Of a stretch of 64,000 bases of DNA, positions 34,796 through 44,119 are shown piece by piece. The first letter of the stretch is position 1. Every line of letters begins with the position of its first letter. A program made the position numbers and the translations under genes. Source of the DNA: CAYUVF01 sp964448045 (GTDB taxonomy: Bacteria > Bacteroidota > Rhodothermia > Rhodothermales > Salinibacteraceae); contig CAYUVF010000002.1 of assembly GCA_964448045.1 (NCBI GenBank), forward strand, positions 78,795-142,794, given 5' to 3'. The notes beneath the pieces were generated by a model. The model made no database searches. It saw nothing but the letters and a program-made list of their open reading frames with translations, and was not told where the DNA came from.

Positions 34796-36895
34796 TCAGG
34801 GCAAGGATAGCTGATCTATGACCTCGACGTTGGCCTCGGGAATAAGATCGTTGTACGAAAGCACGTTGATGTCGGAGAGCATCGGGTTCAAAAAGTCAAA
34901 CAGGGTCGACCGGAGGACCGGCGAGGTCAGGAGGACCGGGTCGCGTCCTTGGCCGATCAGGTGCTTGGACAGTTCTTCGGCCTGCTGGATAAACTGCTCG
35001 GCCCGGTTGGGATCGAGCCCCAGCGTGTTGGGGTTGAGCTGTCCCTGCTCTGCTTGTTGGAGCAAGTGCTGTTCCAACATGGAGTCGAGTACGAAGGCGT
35101 AGACGGTTTCCTGCTCGTCGCTGAACTGGCGCGTGATCGTGGGGGCGAGCGAGGAGCGGACGTACTCGGTGAGCACCTCGATACTTTTCGTCTGCCCCGC
35201 ATGATCGGCCAGTGCTTCAAGGATACTCACGAGGTCGCGAATCGGCACGCGTTCGCGCAGGAGCCGCTTGAGGACCTTCTGGATTTTGCCGAGGGGCAGG
35301 AGGTCGGGCACGAGCTCGTTGACGAGCGCAGGTGCCTCTTCTTCGACCTTGTCGAGCAGCTTCTTCGTCTCCTGCCGGTCGAGCAGGCGGTGCGCGTTCT
35401 TGCGCAGCACCTCGTGGAGATGCGTCGTGATGACGGCGGGCGGTTCCACGATGGTCAGGCCCATCTGCTCGGCATCGGCGCGGTCGCGCTCGGCGACCCA
35501 CACGGCCGGCAGGCCAAACGTCGGGTCCTCGGTGCGAATGCCGGGAGGGGCCTCGTCGCGGTCGAGGTCGTCGGGCAGCAGGGCCAGATGATAGCTCGGG
35601 AAAACCTCACCTCGCGCAATCGGATTGCCGCGCAGCTTGATGACGTACTGGTTCGAGTCCATCGCGGCGTTGTCGCGGATGCGCACCGGTGGGATGACGA
35701 CGCCCATCTCCAGCGCAATCTGCTTTCGGAGTGTCTTCACCCGCTCCAACAGGTCGCCCTGCTGGCTGGGGTCGACAACCGAGATGAGCGTGTACCCAAT
35801 CTCCAGCTCCAGCGGGTCGACGAGCAGCAGGTCGCTGGGCTCGGCCTCCTGTTCGGGCTCCTCGGCCTCGGCTTCAGCGCGGGCGGCGGCTTCGGCCTCT
35901 TTCTGATGCGACTCGACGCGATGTCGACCGAGCAGAACGAGCCCGCCGGCCAGCAGCCAGAAGGGGATGAGCGGCAGGCCGGGAACGAGGCCCAGAATGG
36001 CCAAAAAGCCGCCGGTGATCAGCAGTGGATAGGGCTGCTCGAACAGCTGCAGGCGCACCTGCTGGGCCAGCTTCTGATCGCCACTGGCGCGTGAGACGAT
36101 GATGCCGGCTGCTGTCGAAATCAGCAGCGCCGGGATCTGCGAGACGAGGCCATCTCCAATCGAGAGGATCGTGTACGTGCTCGCCGCGTCCGCCATATTT
36201 AAGTCGCGCTGCATCACCCCGATAATAAGACCACCGACAATGTTGATGGCGGTGATGACGAGGGCGGCAATGGCGTCGCCGCGGACGAACTTGCTCGCGC
36301 CGTCCATGGCGCCGTAGAAATCGGCCTCCTGCGTGATTTCTTCGCGTCGGCGCCGGGCTTCGCGCTCGTCGATGAGGCCGGCGTTGAGGTCGGCGTCGAT
36401 AGCCATCTGCTTGCCGGGCATGGCATCGAGGGTGAAGCGGGCGCCGACCTCGGCGATGCGCGTGGAGCCCTTCGTGATCACGACAAAGTTGATGACCACC
36501 AGCACCAGAAAAATAATCGAGCCCACGACATAATTGCCCCCAACGACGATCTGCCCGAATGACGAAATGAGCGCGCCAGCATCGGCCTGACTCAGGATGA
36601 GCCGGGTGGAGGCGACGTTGAGCGAGAGCCGGAAGAGCGTGGTGATGAGCAGCAGCCCCGGGAAGATCGCAAAGTCGAGCGGCCGCCGGGCGTAGAACGC
36701 CGTCAGCAGCACACCGAGACTCAGCGCGATGTTTGTCGCCAGCAGCATATCCAGCATGAAGGTCGGCAGCGGCACGACCATCACGAAGAGCACCATGATG
36801 ATGCTGCCCGCGACGACGACCTCGCTGTTGGCCAGACTGAACGGCTCAAGCGCAGCGTTGCTAATACGTTCGCGGGATGGGGCGAGGGAGGGCAA
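34796..36895 (-). CDS. flhA: Flagellar export gate protein FlhA
   Basis: The 699-residue protein is the large gate subunit of the flagellar type III export system. Eight membrane helices occupy residues about 20-330 with the FHIPEP-type block RFTLDAMPGKQMAIDADLNAGLIDEREARRRR. The cytosolic domain follows, including PPVRIRDN and EHLLQQAEQ-type conserved parts. The start is a TTG at 36895, as no ATG lies before the first helix; the exact start is uncertain. It follows flhB. Confidence 0.93.
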   Translation of the reverse strand: MPSLAPSRERISNAALEPFSLANSEVVVAGSIIMVLFVMVVPLPTFMLDMLLATNIALSLGVLLTAFYARRPLDFAIFPGLLLITTLFRLSLNVASTRLILSQADAGALISSFGQIVVGGNYVVGSIIFLVLVVINFVVITKGSTRIAEVGARFTLDAMPGKQMAIDADLNAGLIDEREARRRREEITQEADFYGAMDGASKFVRGDAIAALVITAINIVGGLIIGVMQRDLNMADAASTYTILSIGDGLVSQIPALLISTAAGIIVSRASGDQKLAQQVRLQLFEQPYPLLITGGFLAILGLVPGLPLIPFWLLAGGLVLLGRHRVESHQKEAEAAARAEAEAEEPEQEAEPSDLLLVDPLELEIGYTLISVVDPSQQGDLLERVKTLRKQIALEMGVVIPPVRIRDNAAMDSNQYVIKLRGNPIARGEVFPSYHLALLPDDLDRDEAPPGIRTEDPTFGLPAVWVAERDRADAEQMGLTIVEPPAVITTHLHEVLRKNAHRLLDRQETKKLLDKVEEEAPALVNELVPDLLPLGKIQKVLKRLLRERVPIRDLVSILEALADHAGQTKSIEVLTEYVRSSLAPTITRQFSDEQETVYAFVLDSMLEQHLLQQAEQGQLNPNTLGLDPNRAEQFIQQAEELSKHLIGQGRDPVLLTSPVLRSTLFDFLNPMLSDINVLSYNDLIPEANVEVIDQLSLP

Positions 36896-36930
36896 GGTGG
36901 GGGCGTCAAGGATAGTGGAGGGGGGAACGA

Positions 36931-37995
36931 TCAGGCGTACGAGCCACTCTGGCGGTACACCTCGGCGAGGATGGCCGCGACGGCGCGGTAGAGCTCCTCG
37001 GGGATGTCTTCCTGCTCGGGGACACTGGCGTACAAGGCACGTGCCAGCGGCGGCTCCTCCCGAATCGGCACGTCGAATTCAGCCGCCAATTCGCGAATGC
37101 GCAGAGCCCGTTTGCGGATGCCTTTGACCATCACCCGCGGCGCAGGCGAACGGTCGGGGTCGTAGCTGAGGGCAACGGAGTAGTGCGTTGGGTTGGTGAC
37201 GACGACATCCGATTTCATCACGGCGTGATCCATGCGCGGCTGCTTGGCATATTCCATGGCCTGTTCGCGGCGGCGGCTTTTGATTTGTGGATCGCCCTCC
37301 TGCCGCTTCTGCTCGTCTTCGACCTCCTGCTTGGTCATCTTCAAATCTTGCTTATGCTTCCACTTCTCGAAGGCAAAATCGAGCGCCGAGAGCAGCAGGA
37401 GTGCCAGCAGGATGTAGGCCAGCAGCGCCACGACCCAGCTCGTCGTCGCGTCCAGTACCGATGGCATCGGGAGCATGTGCAGCGTCAGGATCTCGGGAAA
37501 TCGGTGTTCGATGACGAGGTAAGCCAGCGGACCGGCAACAGCGATCTTGACGACCGACTTAAACAGGTTGAAGAGGCCTTTCTTCGAGAAAATTCGCTTC
37601 AGCCCTTCCAGCGGATTCAGGCGGCTCGGTTTGGGTTCCAGCGGCTTAAAAGTCACGTTCCAGCCGGTTTGGGCAATGCTCAGCCCCGCGCTGGCCACGG
37701 CAAGCGCGATGAAGAACGGGATGAGTACCTGCCCCAGTTGGATTCCAATCTCGAGAAACAGCGGTTCGAATGAGCTGGGATTGAGCGTCATCTGAGCGGC
37801 GTTCAGGTAGAGGCGCCGCATGATCTGCTGCAGCGTGTCAAACGCATAAGGCATGCCCGTGATGATGAGCACGGCCCCGATGGTCAGGAGTCCAACCGAG
37901 AGAATCTCCTGCGACTTGAAGACATTGCCCTCTTCCTTCGCCTTTTCCAGGCGCTGCGGCGTCGGGTCAAATACTTTATCTTCGCGGTCGGGCAT
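36931..37995 (-). CDS. flhB: Flagellar export switch protein FlhB
   Basis: The 354-residue protein controls substrate specificity of flagellar export. It begins with the conserved DREDKVFDPTPQRLEKAKEEGNV, has four membrane helices, and contains the autocleavage motif VVVTNPTHYSVAL (cleavage between Asn and Pro). A normal C-terminal domain follows. Between it and fliR is a 220 bp gap with only hairpins. Confidence 0.95.
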   Translation of the reverse strand: MPDREDKVFDPTPQRLEKAKEEGNVFKSQEILSVGLLTIGAVLIITGMPYAFDTLQQIMRRLYLNAAQMTLNPSSFEPLFLEIGIQLGQVLIPFFIALAVASAGLSIAQTGWNVTFKPLEPKPSRLNPLEGLKRIFSKKGLFNLFKSVVKIAVAGPLAYLVIEHRFPEILTLHMLPMPSVLDATTSWVVALLAYILLALLLLSALDFAFEKWKHKQDLKMTKQEVEDEQKRQEGDPQIKSRRREQAMEYAKQPRMDHAVMKSDVVVTNPTHYSVALSYDPDRSPAPRVMVKGIRKRALRIRELAAEFDVPIREEPPLARALYASVPEQEDIPEELYRAVAAILAEVYRQSGSYA

Positions 37996-38215
37996 CGGTG
38001 ACGGTCATGGGTGGCTCAGGCGGTGTGCATCAGGGAGAGAAAAGGATGCCAATCGCCCGGTCCGGGGCTGTCGATGGGGAGGGCGCCACGGTTGAAGACT
38101 GAAGAAATGCCCAGCGCGCGGAGGGGGCCGGTCATTTTGCCCGGACCGGCGGCAAGCTGACGGAAAGGACCACCGATCCGATTTGGAAAGCTTTTCCGAA
38201 TCTACCCGGAAGGGG
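37996..38215. other. Short gap inside the flagellar operon with hairpins
   Basis: CCGGTC/GACCGG (about 38125-38145) and GGAAA/TTTCC (about 38186-38198) can pair. No gene or promoter is clear. This is the largest gap inside the motA-fliA series and might hold an internal promoter or processing site. Confidence 0.4.
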
Positions 38216-38992
38216 TCATCCACCGGATAACGCTTCGATAATCCGAAGGAGATCGCGGCCGATGTCATCAACCATGGAGGGGATGAGCGGGACGAGGTTC
38301 TGCATGAAAAAGAGCAAGATCGTCAATCCGGCCATCAGTTTGAGCGGCAAGCTGAGGATAAACAGGTTCGCCTGGGGGACCAGGCGCGCAAAAATGCCCA
38401 GGGTAATGTCGATCAGGAAAATCGTAATGACGAAGGGGGCGGCCAGCCGAAGCGCGGTGAGAAAAAAATCGCTCGTCCACTCCAGCAGGATGGGGCCACT
38501 GGCGGCGAGCTCTGCCCCACCGAGGGGGACGACATTGAACGACGTCGCCAGCGCGTCCAGCACGATGTGATGACCGTCGACCAGCACGAAAAAGAGCAGA
38601 AACGAGAGCGACAAGAGGTTACTTACCGGATTCGAGTTTTGACCGCTGATCGGGTCGTAGATCTGCGCAATGCCCAGCGCCATCTGGAAACCGATGATCT
38701 CGCCGGCGAATTGCACAGCGTAAAAGATGAATTGGGCGGTGAAGCCCAGTAAGATTCCGGTCACGGCCTCGACGCCGACGGCTGTCATGAATCCAAAGGT
38801 GTGCAGGATCCACTGAGGCAGCGGCTCGGCCACGAGGCCGGTCATAGCGTACGCGAGGACGACCGCAAAGAGCACCCGAATCCGCACCGAGATCGTCTGC
38901 TGGCTGAAAAACGGGGCGATCATCAGGATTCCGCTGATGCGCACGAACACCAGAAAGACGCTCAGTAAGTATTCGGTGTCCAGTAGATTCAT
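38216..38992 (-). CDS. fliR: Flagellar export protein FliR
   Basis: The 258-residue integral membrane protein has the FliR profile: LLDTEYLLSVFLVFVRISGILMIAPFFSQQTI and, in the middle, GFQMALGIAQIYDPISGQ, then GAELAASGPILLEWTSDFFLTALRLAAPFVITIFL. It forms the export gate with FliP and FliQ. fliQ lies just upstream. Confidence 0.94.
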   Translation of the reverse strand: MNLLDTEYLLSVFLVFVRISGILMIAPFFSQQTISVRIRVLFAVVLAYAMTGLVAEPLPQWILHTFGFMTAVGVEAVTGILLGFTAQFIFYAVQFAGEIIGFQMALGIAQIYDPISGQNSNPVSNLLSLSFLLFFVLVDGHHIVLDALATSFNVVPLGGAELAASGPILLEWTSDFFLTALRLAAPFVITIFLIDITLGIFARLVPQANLFILSLPLKLMAGLTILLFFMQNLVPLIPSMVDDIGRDLLRIIEALSGG

Positions 38993-39016
38993 GGGCGGGC
39001 CGGATGGGGGGCGGCA

Positions 39017-39286
39017 TTACTGCGACACCGCCGGGATGGCCTGGATGGCGTTGGTGGTGAAATCGATCAGCAACTGCAGCATCCAGGGGGCCAGAAAGAA
39101 GAGCACCGCAGCGACCACCAAGATTTTAGGGATGAAGCTGAGTGTCATCTCCTGCATCGACGTCACCGCCTGGAAAATGCTAATGAGCAGGCCTGCCGCC
39201 AGCGCGGCGCCCAACATGGGACCAAGGACGAGCAGGGTCGTCTGCAGTGATTGTTGGATCCAGTACAGGGCAACTTCAACATTCAT
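39017..39286 (-). CDS. fliQ: Flagellar export protein FliQ
   Basis: From ATG 39286 the protein has 89 residues and two membrane helices, starting MNVEVALYWIQQSLQTTLLVLGPMLGAALAAGLLISIFQAVTSMQEMTLSFIPKI. Length and sequence are standard FliQ. The longer frame from 39376 runs into the end of fliP and is rejected. Confidence 0.94.
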   Translation of the reverse strand: MNVEVALYWIQQSLQTTLLVLGPMLGAALAAGLLISIFQAVTSMQEMTLSFIPKILVVAAVLFFLAPWMLQLLIDFTTNAIQAIPAVSQ

Positions 39287-39338
39287 AATGAGTGGGGAGC
39301 AGCGGTGGGAGAGAACAATCGAGCGAGCCGGCGCATGG

Positions 39339-40160
39339 TCAGGCGCCCACGTATCCGCGGACGACCGATTCCACAATCAGGTACCAGCCGTCAGTTAGGA
39401 CAAAGAGCAAGAGCTTGAGCGGAAGCGAGACCATCACCGGCGGGAGCATCATCATTCCCATGCTCATCAACACGCTGGCGACGATGATATCGACGATCAC
39501 AAACGGCAGAAAGAGCATGAAGCCAATCTGGAAGGCGATGCGCAACTCGCTGATGACGAACGCTGGAACGAGCACATGCAGCGGCACATCCTCCGTCGAT
39601 TCGAAGGCGTCGGTCTGCGCCATATCCATGAACAGCATCAGATCCTTTTCGCGCGTCTGATTCAGCATGAAGCGCTTGGCGGGGGTCGTCGCCCGGTCGA
39701 GCGCCGTTTGCTGGGTGATCTCGCCCGCGATGTAGGGTTGGATCGCGTTGGAGTTGACCTCTTCGATGACGGGGTACATGATGAAAACCGTCAGGAACAT
39801 CGACAGGCCGATGATAAGCTGCGACGGTGGCGATTGGCGCATGCCCAGGGCCGTGCGCAAGATGCCGAAGACAACCACGAGCCGCGTGAAGCTCGTCATC
39901 ATCAGGATGATGGCAGGCGCCACCGAGAGAACGGTGAGCAGGAGCAGCAGCTGGATCGGCAGGGCGTAATCCTCCTGGCCGGGAACCAGGTTGACCTGCG
40001 GGAATCCGCCGAAGGCGGTGGAGTCGGGCGCTGCGCTGGTCGCGGAGGCGCCGGCCGATTGCGCCGTGGCAAGCTCCGGCGCGCCAACGCAGAGCAGCAC
40101 AATTAGGCCGAGCACACACCAGCCGAGCCCGCGCAGCGAAACGGAGAAGCGGCTACTCAT
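39339..40160 (-). CDS. fliP: Flagellar export protein FliP
   Basis: From ATG 40160 the protein has 273 residues with a cleavable signal peptide (MSSRFSVSLRGLGWCVLGLIVLLCVGAPELATAQ), as in other FliP proteins. The core includes SFTRLVVVFGILRTALGMRQSPPSQLIIGLSMFLT and PAFVISELRIAFQIGFMLFLPFVIVDIIVASVLMSMGMMMLPP. It overlaps the end of fliO by 8 bp, implying coupled translation. Confidence 0.94.
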   Translation of the reverse strand: MSSRFSVSLRGLGWCVLGLIVLLCVGAPELATAQSAGASATSAAPDSTAFGGFPQVNLVPGQEDYALPIQLLLLLTVLSVAPAIILMMTSFTRLVVVFGILRTALGMRQSPPSQLIIGLSMFLTVFIMYPVIEEVNSNAIQPYIAGEITQQTALDRATTPAKRFMLNQTREKDLMLFMDMAQTDAFESTEDVPLHVLVPAFVISELRIAFQIGFMLFLPFVIVDIIVASVLMSMGMMMLPPVMVSLPLKLLLFVLTDGWYLIVESVVRGYVGA

Positions 40161-40731
40161 GAGACGATCCGTTGGTGTACTGGCGCAGGATGTGGGCAAA
40201 GGAAGCCAGCGTCTGGGAACTGGGTTGGGCAGGCCCCGCGGTTGGAGCCAACTCCTCTGCATCTGCCGACTCAAACTCCGATCGCGGGTAGCTTTTCAGC
40301 AGCCGGATTTCCCCCTGCGAAATACCCAGTAGCAGCACGTCGTCGCGGCACCGAACCAGCTTCAGCTGTTGGTTGGGCGTCAGCGCCAGATCGCCCATCG
40401 GTTGGAGCGGGCCTCGGGGAGATCGAGACGCCGAGCCCGCGCGCTGGTTCAAGTAGAGGGCGCCTGCGCCGCCCGCGGCGAGCAGTACGAGCACGGCGAT
40501 ACGTCCGGGAGTGAAGACCGTCAGCCCCTCGGACGACTCCACGGAGGTGGCCACCGTGCCGGCTTCATCAGAGGCGACGGCGGGGGCAGGGGGCGAGGAT
40601 GGCATCAGGGCGACGAGGCCCCAGAGGAGCAGCAAGCCGCCGGTGATGATCAGGAGGCCTGTGACGAGGGGACGTGAGGACGAGGTATCGCCCTCACGCA
40701 GCGATTGAAAGCGGGGGATCCAGTCGTTCAC
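40153..40731 (-). CDS. fliO: FliO-like flagellar biosynthesis protein
   Basis: The protein has two hydrophobic segments (about residues 22-44 and 75-95) and a C-terminal FliO-type domain, GDLALTPNQQLKLVRCRDDVLLLGISQGEIRLLKSYP. FliO helps assemble FliP in the membrane. The frame is open to TTG 40806; GTG 40731 (VNDWIPRF) gives 192 residues and is preferred, but the start is uncertain. The long linker is unusual. Confidence 0.75.
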   Translation of the reverse strand: MNDWIPRFQSLREGDTSSSRPLVTGLLIITGGLLLLWGLVALMPSSPPAPAVASDEAGTVATSVESSEGLTVFTPGRIAVLVLLAAGGAGALYLNQRAGSASRSPRGPLQPMGDLALTPNQQLKLVRCRDDVLLLGISQGEIRLLKSYPRSEFESADAEELAPTAGPAQPSSQTLASFAHILRQYTNGSSHE

Positions 40732-40831
40732 GGCAGGGGGGAGGGTTGTGAGCGCGGGGCTCCGGTGCAAAGGGCACGGGAGTCGTGCAATCCCCCTTTC
40801 CGCCAAAACGATGCCAGATGGGCAGCACGGA

Positions 40832-41812
40832 TTACAACAGGGCCTTGCTGCGCTGTTGCTTGGGTGCCAGTTTGGTGATGCGCACGCCGAACTTTTCGTC
40901 GATCACGACGGCTTCGCCCTCGGCGATAAAGCGGCCGTTGGCGTAGATACTGAGCGGCTCGCCGACCAGCTTTTCGAGCTCGATAACGCTGCCGGATGTG
41001 ATTTGGAGGACATCGGCGAGGGGAAGTTTGCGGCGCCCGAGCTCCACGCGCACGTCAAGCTCCACTTCGGCCAGCATCTCGAAGTTGCCCCGACTTTGTT
41101 TGGCTTGCCCCCCAAGAGTTTCCGCCCCCAGATCGGAAAATTCAGCCGGAGCGACGTCGACGGATCCGCCTCCGCCGTCGGATCCGGCAGGATGTTGTGC
41201 AGTCGATGGGCTCGATTGCGACCCTCCCTGCGGGGCTGAGGACTGGGCCGAAGTCGCATCGGCCGATGTGTTGGCCGCAGTCGCCTGGGCTTCTTGGGCC
41301 GGGGCCGAGGCGGGGGCCTCTGCAGCATCGGAGGGGGCACGTTCGAGATAGATCGTACCGGTTAGGGTTTCATCGTCCACCGTCAGCGTGAAGGCGGCGG
41401 CCCACAGTTGGTTGGCAGGTAGTTCGGGGCCGGGATCGCCGGGTGGGGAAACCGTGAACTGCACGTCGGGCAGCTTAAGACCAACCTCGGCGAGCTGCGT
41501 CCGCACGGCACCGTAGCCCTGGCCCGTCATCTCACTGATCAGGTCATCGGCGCCGTCCTCGTCGATCTCCATCGATTGGCCGAGGATGGCGTCCCCGATC
41601 ATCGGCACGATGCCGGTCGGCAACTCCAGCGCAAAGTTATCGGCGCCGACGGCCAGCTCCGTCGTGAGGGGGATCTGAGCCGAATCTTCGTCCGACTCGG
41701 CGGCTTCTTCCACGGTGAGGCTGATGTCATCGCGGCTCAGAAGCTGCGTCAGAAACGATTCGAGGGCGGTCTGCGCCTCTTTAAGATGGGCGTTGAGGGT
41801 GGGAGCGTCCAT
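40832..41812 (-). CDS. fliN: Flagellar switch protein FliN with N-terminal CheC/FliY-like domain
   Basis: The 326-residue protein is much longer than plain FliN (about 130). The C-terminal SpoA domain (NFEMLAEVELDVRVELGRRKLPLADVLQI to ITKL) is standard. Residues 1-160 look like a CheC/FliY-type domain (NFALELPTGIVPMIG, DDLISEMTGQGYGAV), joined by a Pro/Ala/Ser-rich linker. In CheC the catalytic pattern is D-x3-E-x2-N; here the Asn position looks like Gly, so phosphatase activity is doubtful. A FliY-like role in the C ring is inferred. Confidence 0.85.
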   Translation of the reverse strand: MDAPTLNAHLKEAQTALESFLTQLLSRDDISLTVEEAAESDEDSAQIPLTTELAVGADNFALELPTGIVPMIGDAILGQSMEIDEDGADDLISEMTGQGYGAVRTQLAEVGLKLPDVQFTVSPPGDPGPELPANQLWAAAFTLTVDDETLTGTIYLERAPSDAAEAPASAPAQEAQATAANTSADATSAQSSAPQGGSQSSPSTAQHPAGSDGGGGSVDVAPAEFSDLGAETLGGQAKQSRGNFEMLAEVELDVRVELGRRKLPLADVLQITSGSVIELEKLVGEPLSIYANGRFIAEGEAVVIDEKFGVRITKLAPKQQRSKALL

Positions 41813-41814
41813 GA

Positions 41815-42816
41815 TTACTCGGCGTCCAGCGGTTGGTCGTAGCCTATGATTTTAACGGCGCGGGTTTGGCCCGATTTGCCGGGCGTCGCCAGGAATTTGC
41901 GGCGGCCGTTGACGAATACTTTCAGGGGTTGATCGACGCGGCGGCGCAGGGGGATGACGTCGCCTTCTTGCAGGTCCATCAGGTCGGGAAGAGGGAGCTC
42001 GACGTCGCCCAGTTCGGCGCGGAGCTCCACGTCGGTGGCCTGGAGGCGGCCCTCGAAGCGCTCGCGCTCCTCGGGTGAAGCCGGCGTGGTCGCACTGGCG
42101 ATCCACTGCTTCATATCGGAGGTTCCCAGCATCTTTTCCAGCAAGATGTAGGGATAGCAAATATTGATGTACGAGGGTTCGTCGTAGATCGTTACCTCGA
42201 ACGTCGCGTTAAATGCCGGTTCGGCAGCAGGGATGATCTGGACGAACTCCGCATTGGTTTCGAAGGCCGTCTCCTCGATTGTGATGTCTTCGGCCTGTTG
42301 CCAGGCCTCTTCCAGCTCCTCGTAGGCGCGCTTCATAACCTTACTCATGATGCGCTGCTCAATTTGCGACACCTCACGGGTTTCTTCCAGAAAGACGCCG
42401 GGCCCGCCGAAGAGCTTCTCAATCGTGTAAATGACCAGCCTTGGATCCATCTCGAAGACCATCTTGTGGTCGAGCTCCACCACATTGACCACGTAGAGGG
42501 CCGACGGCGGCTTGCTCGACATCACGAACTCGGAGTAGATCACCTGGTCGACCGATTCGAGCGTAATGTCGACGATGGTGCGGAGCTGCGCCGAAAGATA
42601 CACCGAGAGGTCGCGCGCAAACGATTCGTGCACATAGCTGAGCACACGCATCTGCTCCTGCGAAAAGAGCCGCGGGCGTTTGAAGTTGTAGGGCTCCACG
42701 CGATCCAAAAGATCGGATTGGGCAGCGCTTTCCTCCGCGGACTTGGTCACGTCCTTGTCCGTCCCTCGGGTATCGAGGAGCGCATCAATTTCTTGCTGGC
42801 TGAGCGGCCGGGCCAT
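41815..42816 (-). CDS. fliM: Flagellar motor switch protein FliM
   Basis: The 333-residue protein begins with the CheY-P binding segment LSQQEIDALLDTRG, followed by the middle domain (EQMRVLSYVHESFARDLSVYLSAQLRTIVDITLESVDQVIYSEF) and a C-terminal SpoA domain (LRAELGDVELPLPDLMDLQEGDVIPL). The intact CheY-binding segment implies chemotactic switching. fliN starts 2 bp after its stop. Confidence 0.95.
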   Translation of the reverse strand: MARPLSQQEIDALLDTRGTDKDVTKSAEESAAQSDLLDRVEPYNFKRPRLFSQEQMRVLSYVHESFARDLSVYLSAQLRTIVDITLESVDQVIYSEFVMSSKPPSALYVVNVVELDHKMVFEMDPRLVIYTIEKLFGGPGVFLEETREVSQIEQRIMSKVMKRAYEELEEAWQQAEDITIEETAFETNAEFVQIIPAAEPAFNATFEVTIYDEPSYINICYPYILLEKMLGTSDMKQWIASATTPASPEERERFEGRLQATDVELRAELGDVELPLPDLMDLQEGDVIPLRRRVDQPLKVFVNGRRKFLATPGKSGQTRAVKIIGYDQPLDAE

Positions 42817-42857
42817 GGGCTGCGTACGCTGGGAGAGGTGGAGCTCGTGGCGAGCGT

Positions 42858-43394
42858 TTACTGGAGTACGTACTGAGTAAAGTACAATTGATCGACGGCG
42901 CCCTCCTGGAGGACGTCATTGATCGAGTGGAGGAGTTCAGTCTTAATCGAGTCGCGCTGCGAAATATCGGAGAGCTCGGTGGAGGTGCGCTCGGCCAGCA
43001 GGCGAATGATCCGATCGCGCACCACGACCTCTTTCGATTCAAGGTCGGAGATGACCTCCGACTTCGAGCTTTCGAGGCCTACGTCGACCATCAGGTAGCG
43101 GGCACCTTCGCTGCTGGCCGGATTGACGATCAGGCCTTTGATTTCATAGAACGAGCCGTAGTCGTTGGCTTCTGCCTCGGCGGTGTCGGCACTGACGAAC
43201 AGCGTTTCCACCTGGTTGGCCGCGGCATTGACCGCCGGGTATTGGCTGTATGCCAGCCAGCCGCCGACCGCGGCCATCACCAGGGCGACCGGCACCACGA
43301 TCAGTAGGGTAGATCGCGATCCGGTGGCAACTTCATCGGGGTTGGCGTCTGGTTTGGCTCCTTCTTCGGGTTCGACGGGTTCGTTTTCGGCCAT
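42858..43394 (-). CDS. fliL: Flagellar basal body protein FliL
   Basis: From ATG 43394 the 178-residue protein has a short acidic N-terminus, one membrane helix (about residues 28-48, LLIVVPVALVMAAVGGWLAY) and a periplasmic FliL domain (GLIVNPASSEGARYLMVDVGLESSKSEV...RDRIIRLLAERTSTELSD). FliL associates with the stator. Its first 94 bp overlap the 3' end of motB in another frame. Confidence 0.9.
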   Translation of the reverse strand: MAENEPVEPEEGAKPDANPDEVATGSRSTLLIVVPVALVMAAVGGWLAYSQYPAVNAAANQVETLFVSADTAEAEANDYGSFYEIKGLIVNPASSEGARYLMVDVGLESSKSEVISDLESKEVVVRDRIIRLLAERTSTELSDISQRDSIKTELLHSINDVLQEGAVDQLYFTQYVLQ

Positions 43395-44065
43395 GATTTC
43401 CAACTGAATAAGATTTCAACACGGCGGTTTTGAGCGCGCCCATCCGCCGTCTGGTTGGGGGCGACCGGCCGGTGCTCGCCATATCCGATGGCGGCATACT
43501 GGCCGGGATCCAGCACATCTTCCTGGGTTTGCAAAAAGCGTACGACAGATGAAGCACGGGCGGCGGAAAGCTCCCAGTTCGACGGATATTTGGACGTCTG
43601 AATGGGGCGGCTGTCGGTGTGGCCTTCCACGGCGACGGCTTGCACGTCGGCATCGATCACGCCGGCCAGCAGGCTAAGGACGGTGCTCGCCGGTTCGATT
43701 AGCTCGGCGCGGCCCGACTCGAACATCACCGAGTCGGTAATCACGGTGCGCACGCCCTCCTCGGTCACTTCGACGCGAACTTTATCCTCCAGGCCTTTTT
43801 CTTCGAGATAGCTCGTCAGGGCCTCGATGCGCCGCTCCTGCATGGGCGATTGGAAGGGCTGAGGCTGTTGCAACGCAGCGTTGTTTTGCAGCACGCCAGT
43901 ACGGCCCTGGAAGTAGCTGATGGCTTCCTTAAACTTTTCGACCTCGACCTTCGACATGGACACGATCAGGACGAAAAGCACTAACAGCAGCGTCATCATG
44001 TCGCTGAAAGTGGCCATCCAGAATGGGGCAGTGGGGAGGTCATTCCCCTCGTCCTTTTTGCTCAT
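43301..44065 (-). CDS. motB: Flagellar stator protein MotB
   Basis: From ATG 44065 the protein has 254 residues. FWMATFSDMMTLLLVLFVLIVSMSKVE is the single membrane helix with the ion-binding Asp, followed by a plug and an OmpA-like peptidoglycan-binding domain (VAVEGHTDSRPIQTSKYPSNWELSAARASSVV). The OmpA fold ends near NRRVEILFS; the remaining 35 residues, rich in Pro, Asn and Lys, are read from DNA that also encodes the start of fliL. Whether Na+ or H+ drives it cannot be told. Confidence 0.93.
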   Translation of the reverse strand: MSKKDEGNDLPTAPFWMATFSDMMTLLLVLFVLIVSMSKVEVEKFKEAISYFQGRTGVLQNNAALQQPQPFQSPMQERRIEALTSYLEEKGLEDKVRVEVTEEGVRTVITDSVMFESGRAELIEPASTVLSLLAGVIDADVQAVAVEGHTDSRPIQTSKYPSNWELSAARASSVVRFLQTQEDVLDPGQYAAIGYGEHRPVAPNQTADGRAQNRRVEILFSWKSWPKTNPSNPKKEPNQTPTPMKLPPDRDLPY

Positions 44066-44119
44066 ATTAGCAGGCTGATACGTCCGTGAAGTACGGAAGG
44101 ATGGGTCGCCCACTGCGTG

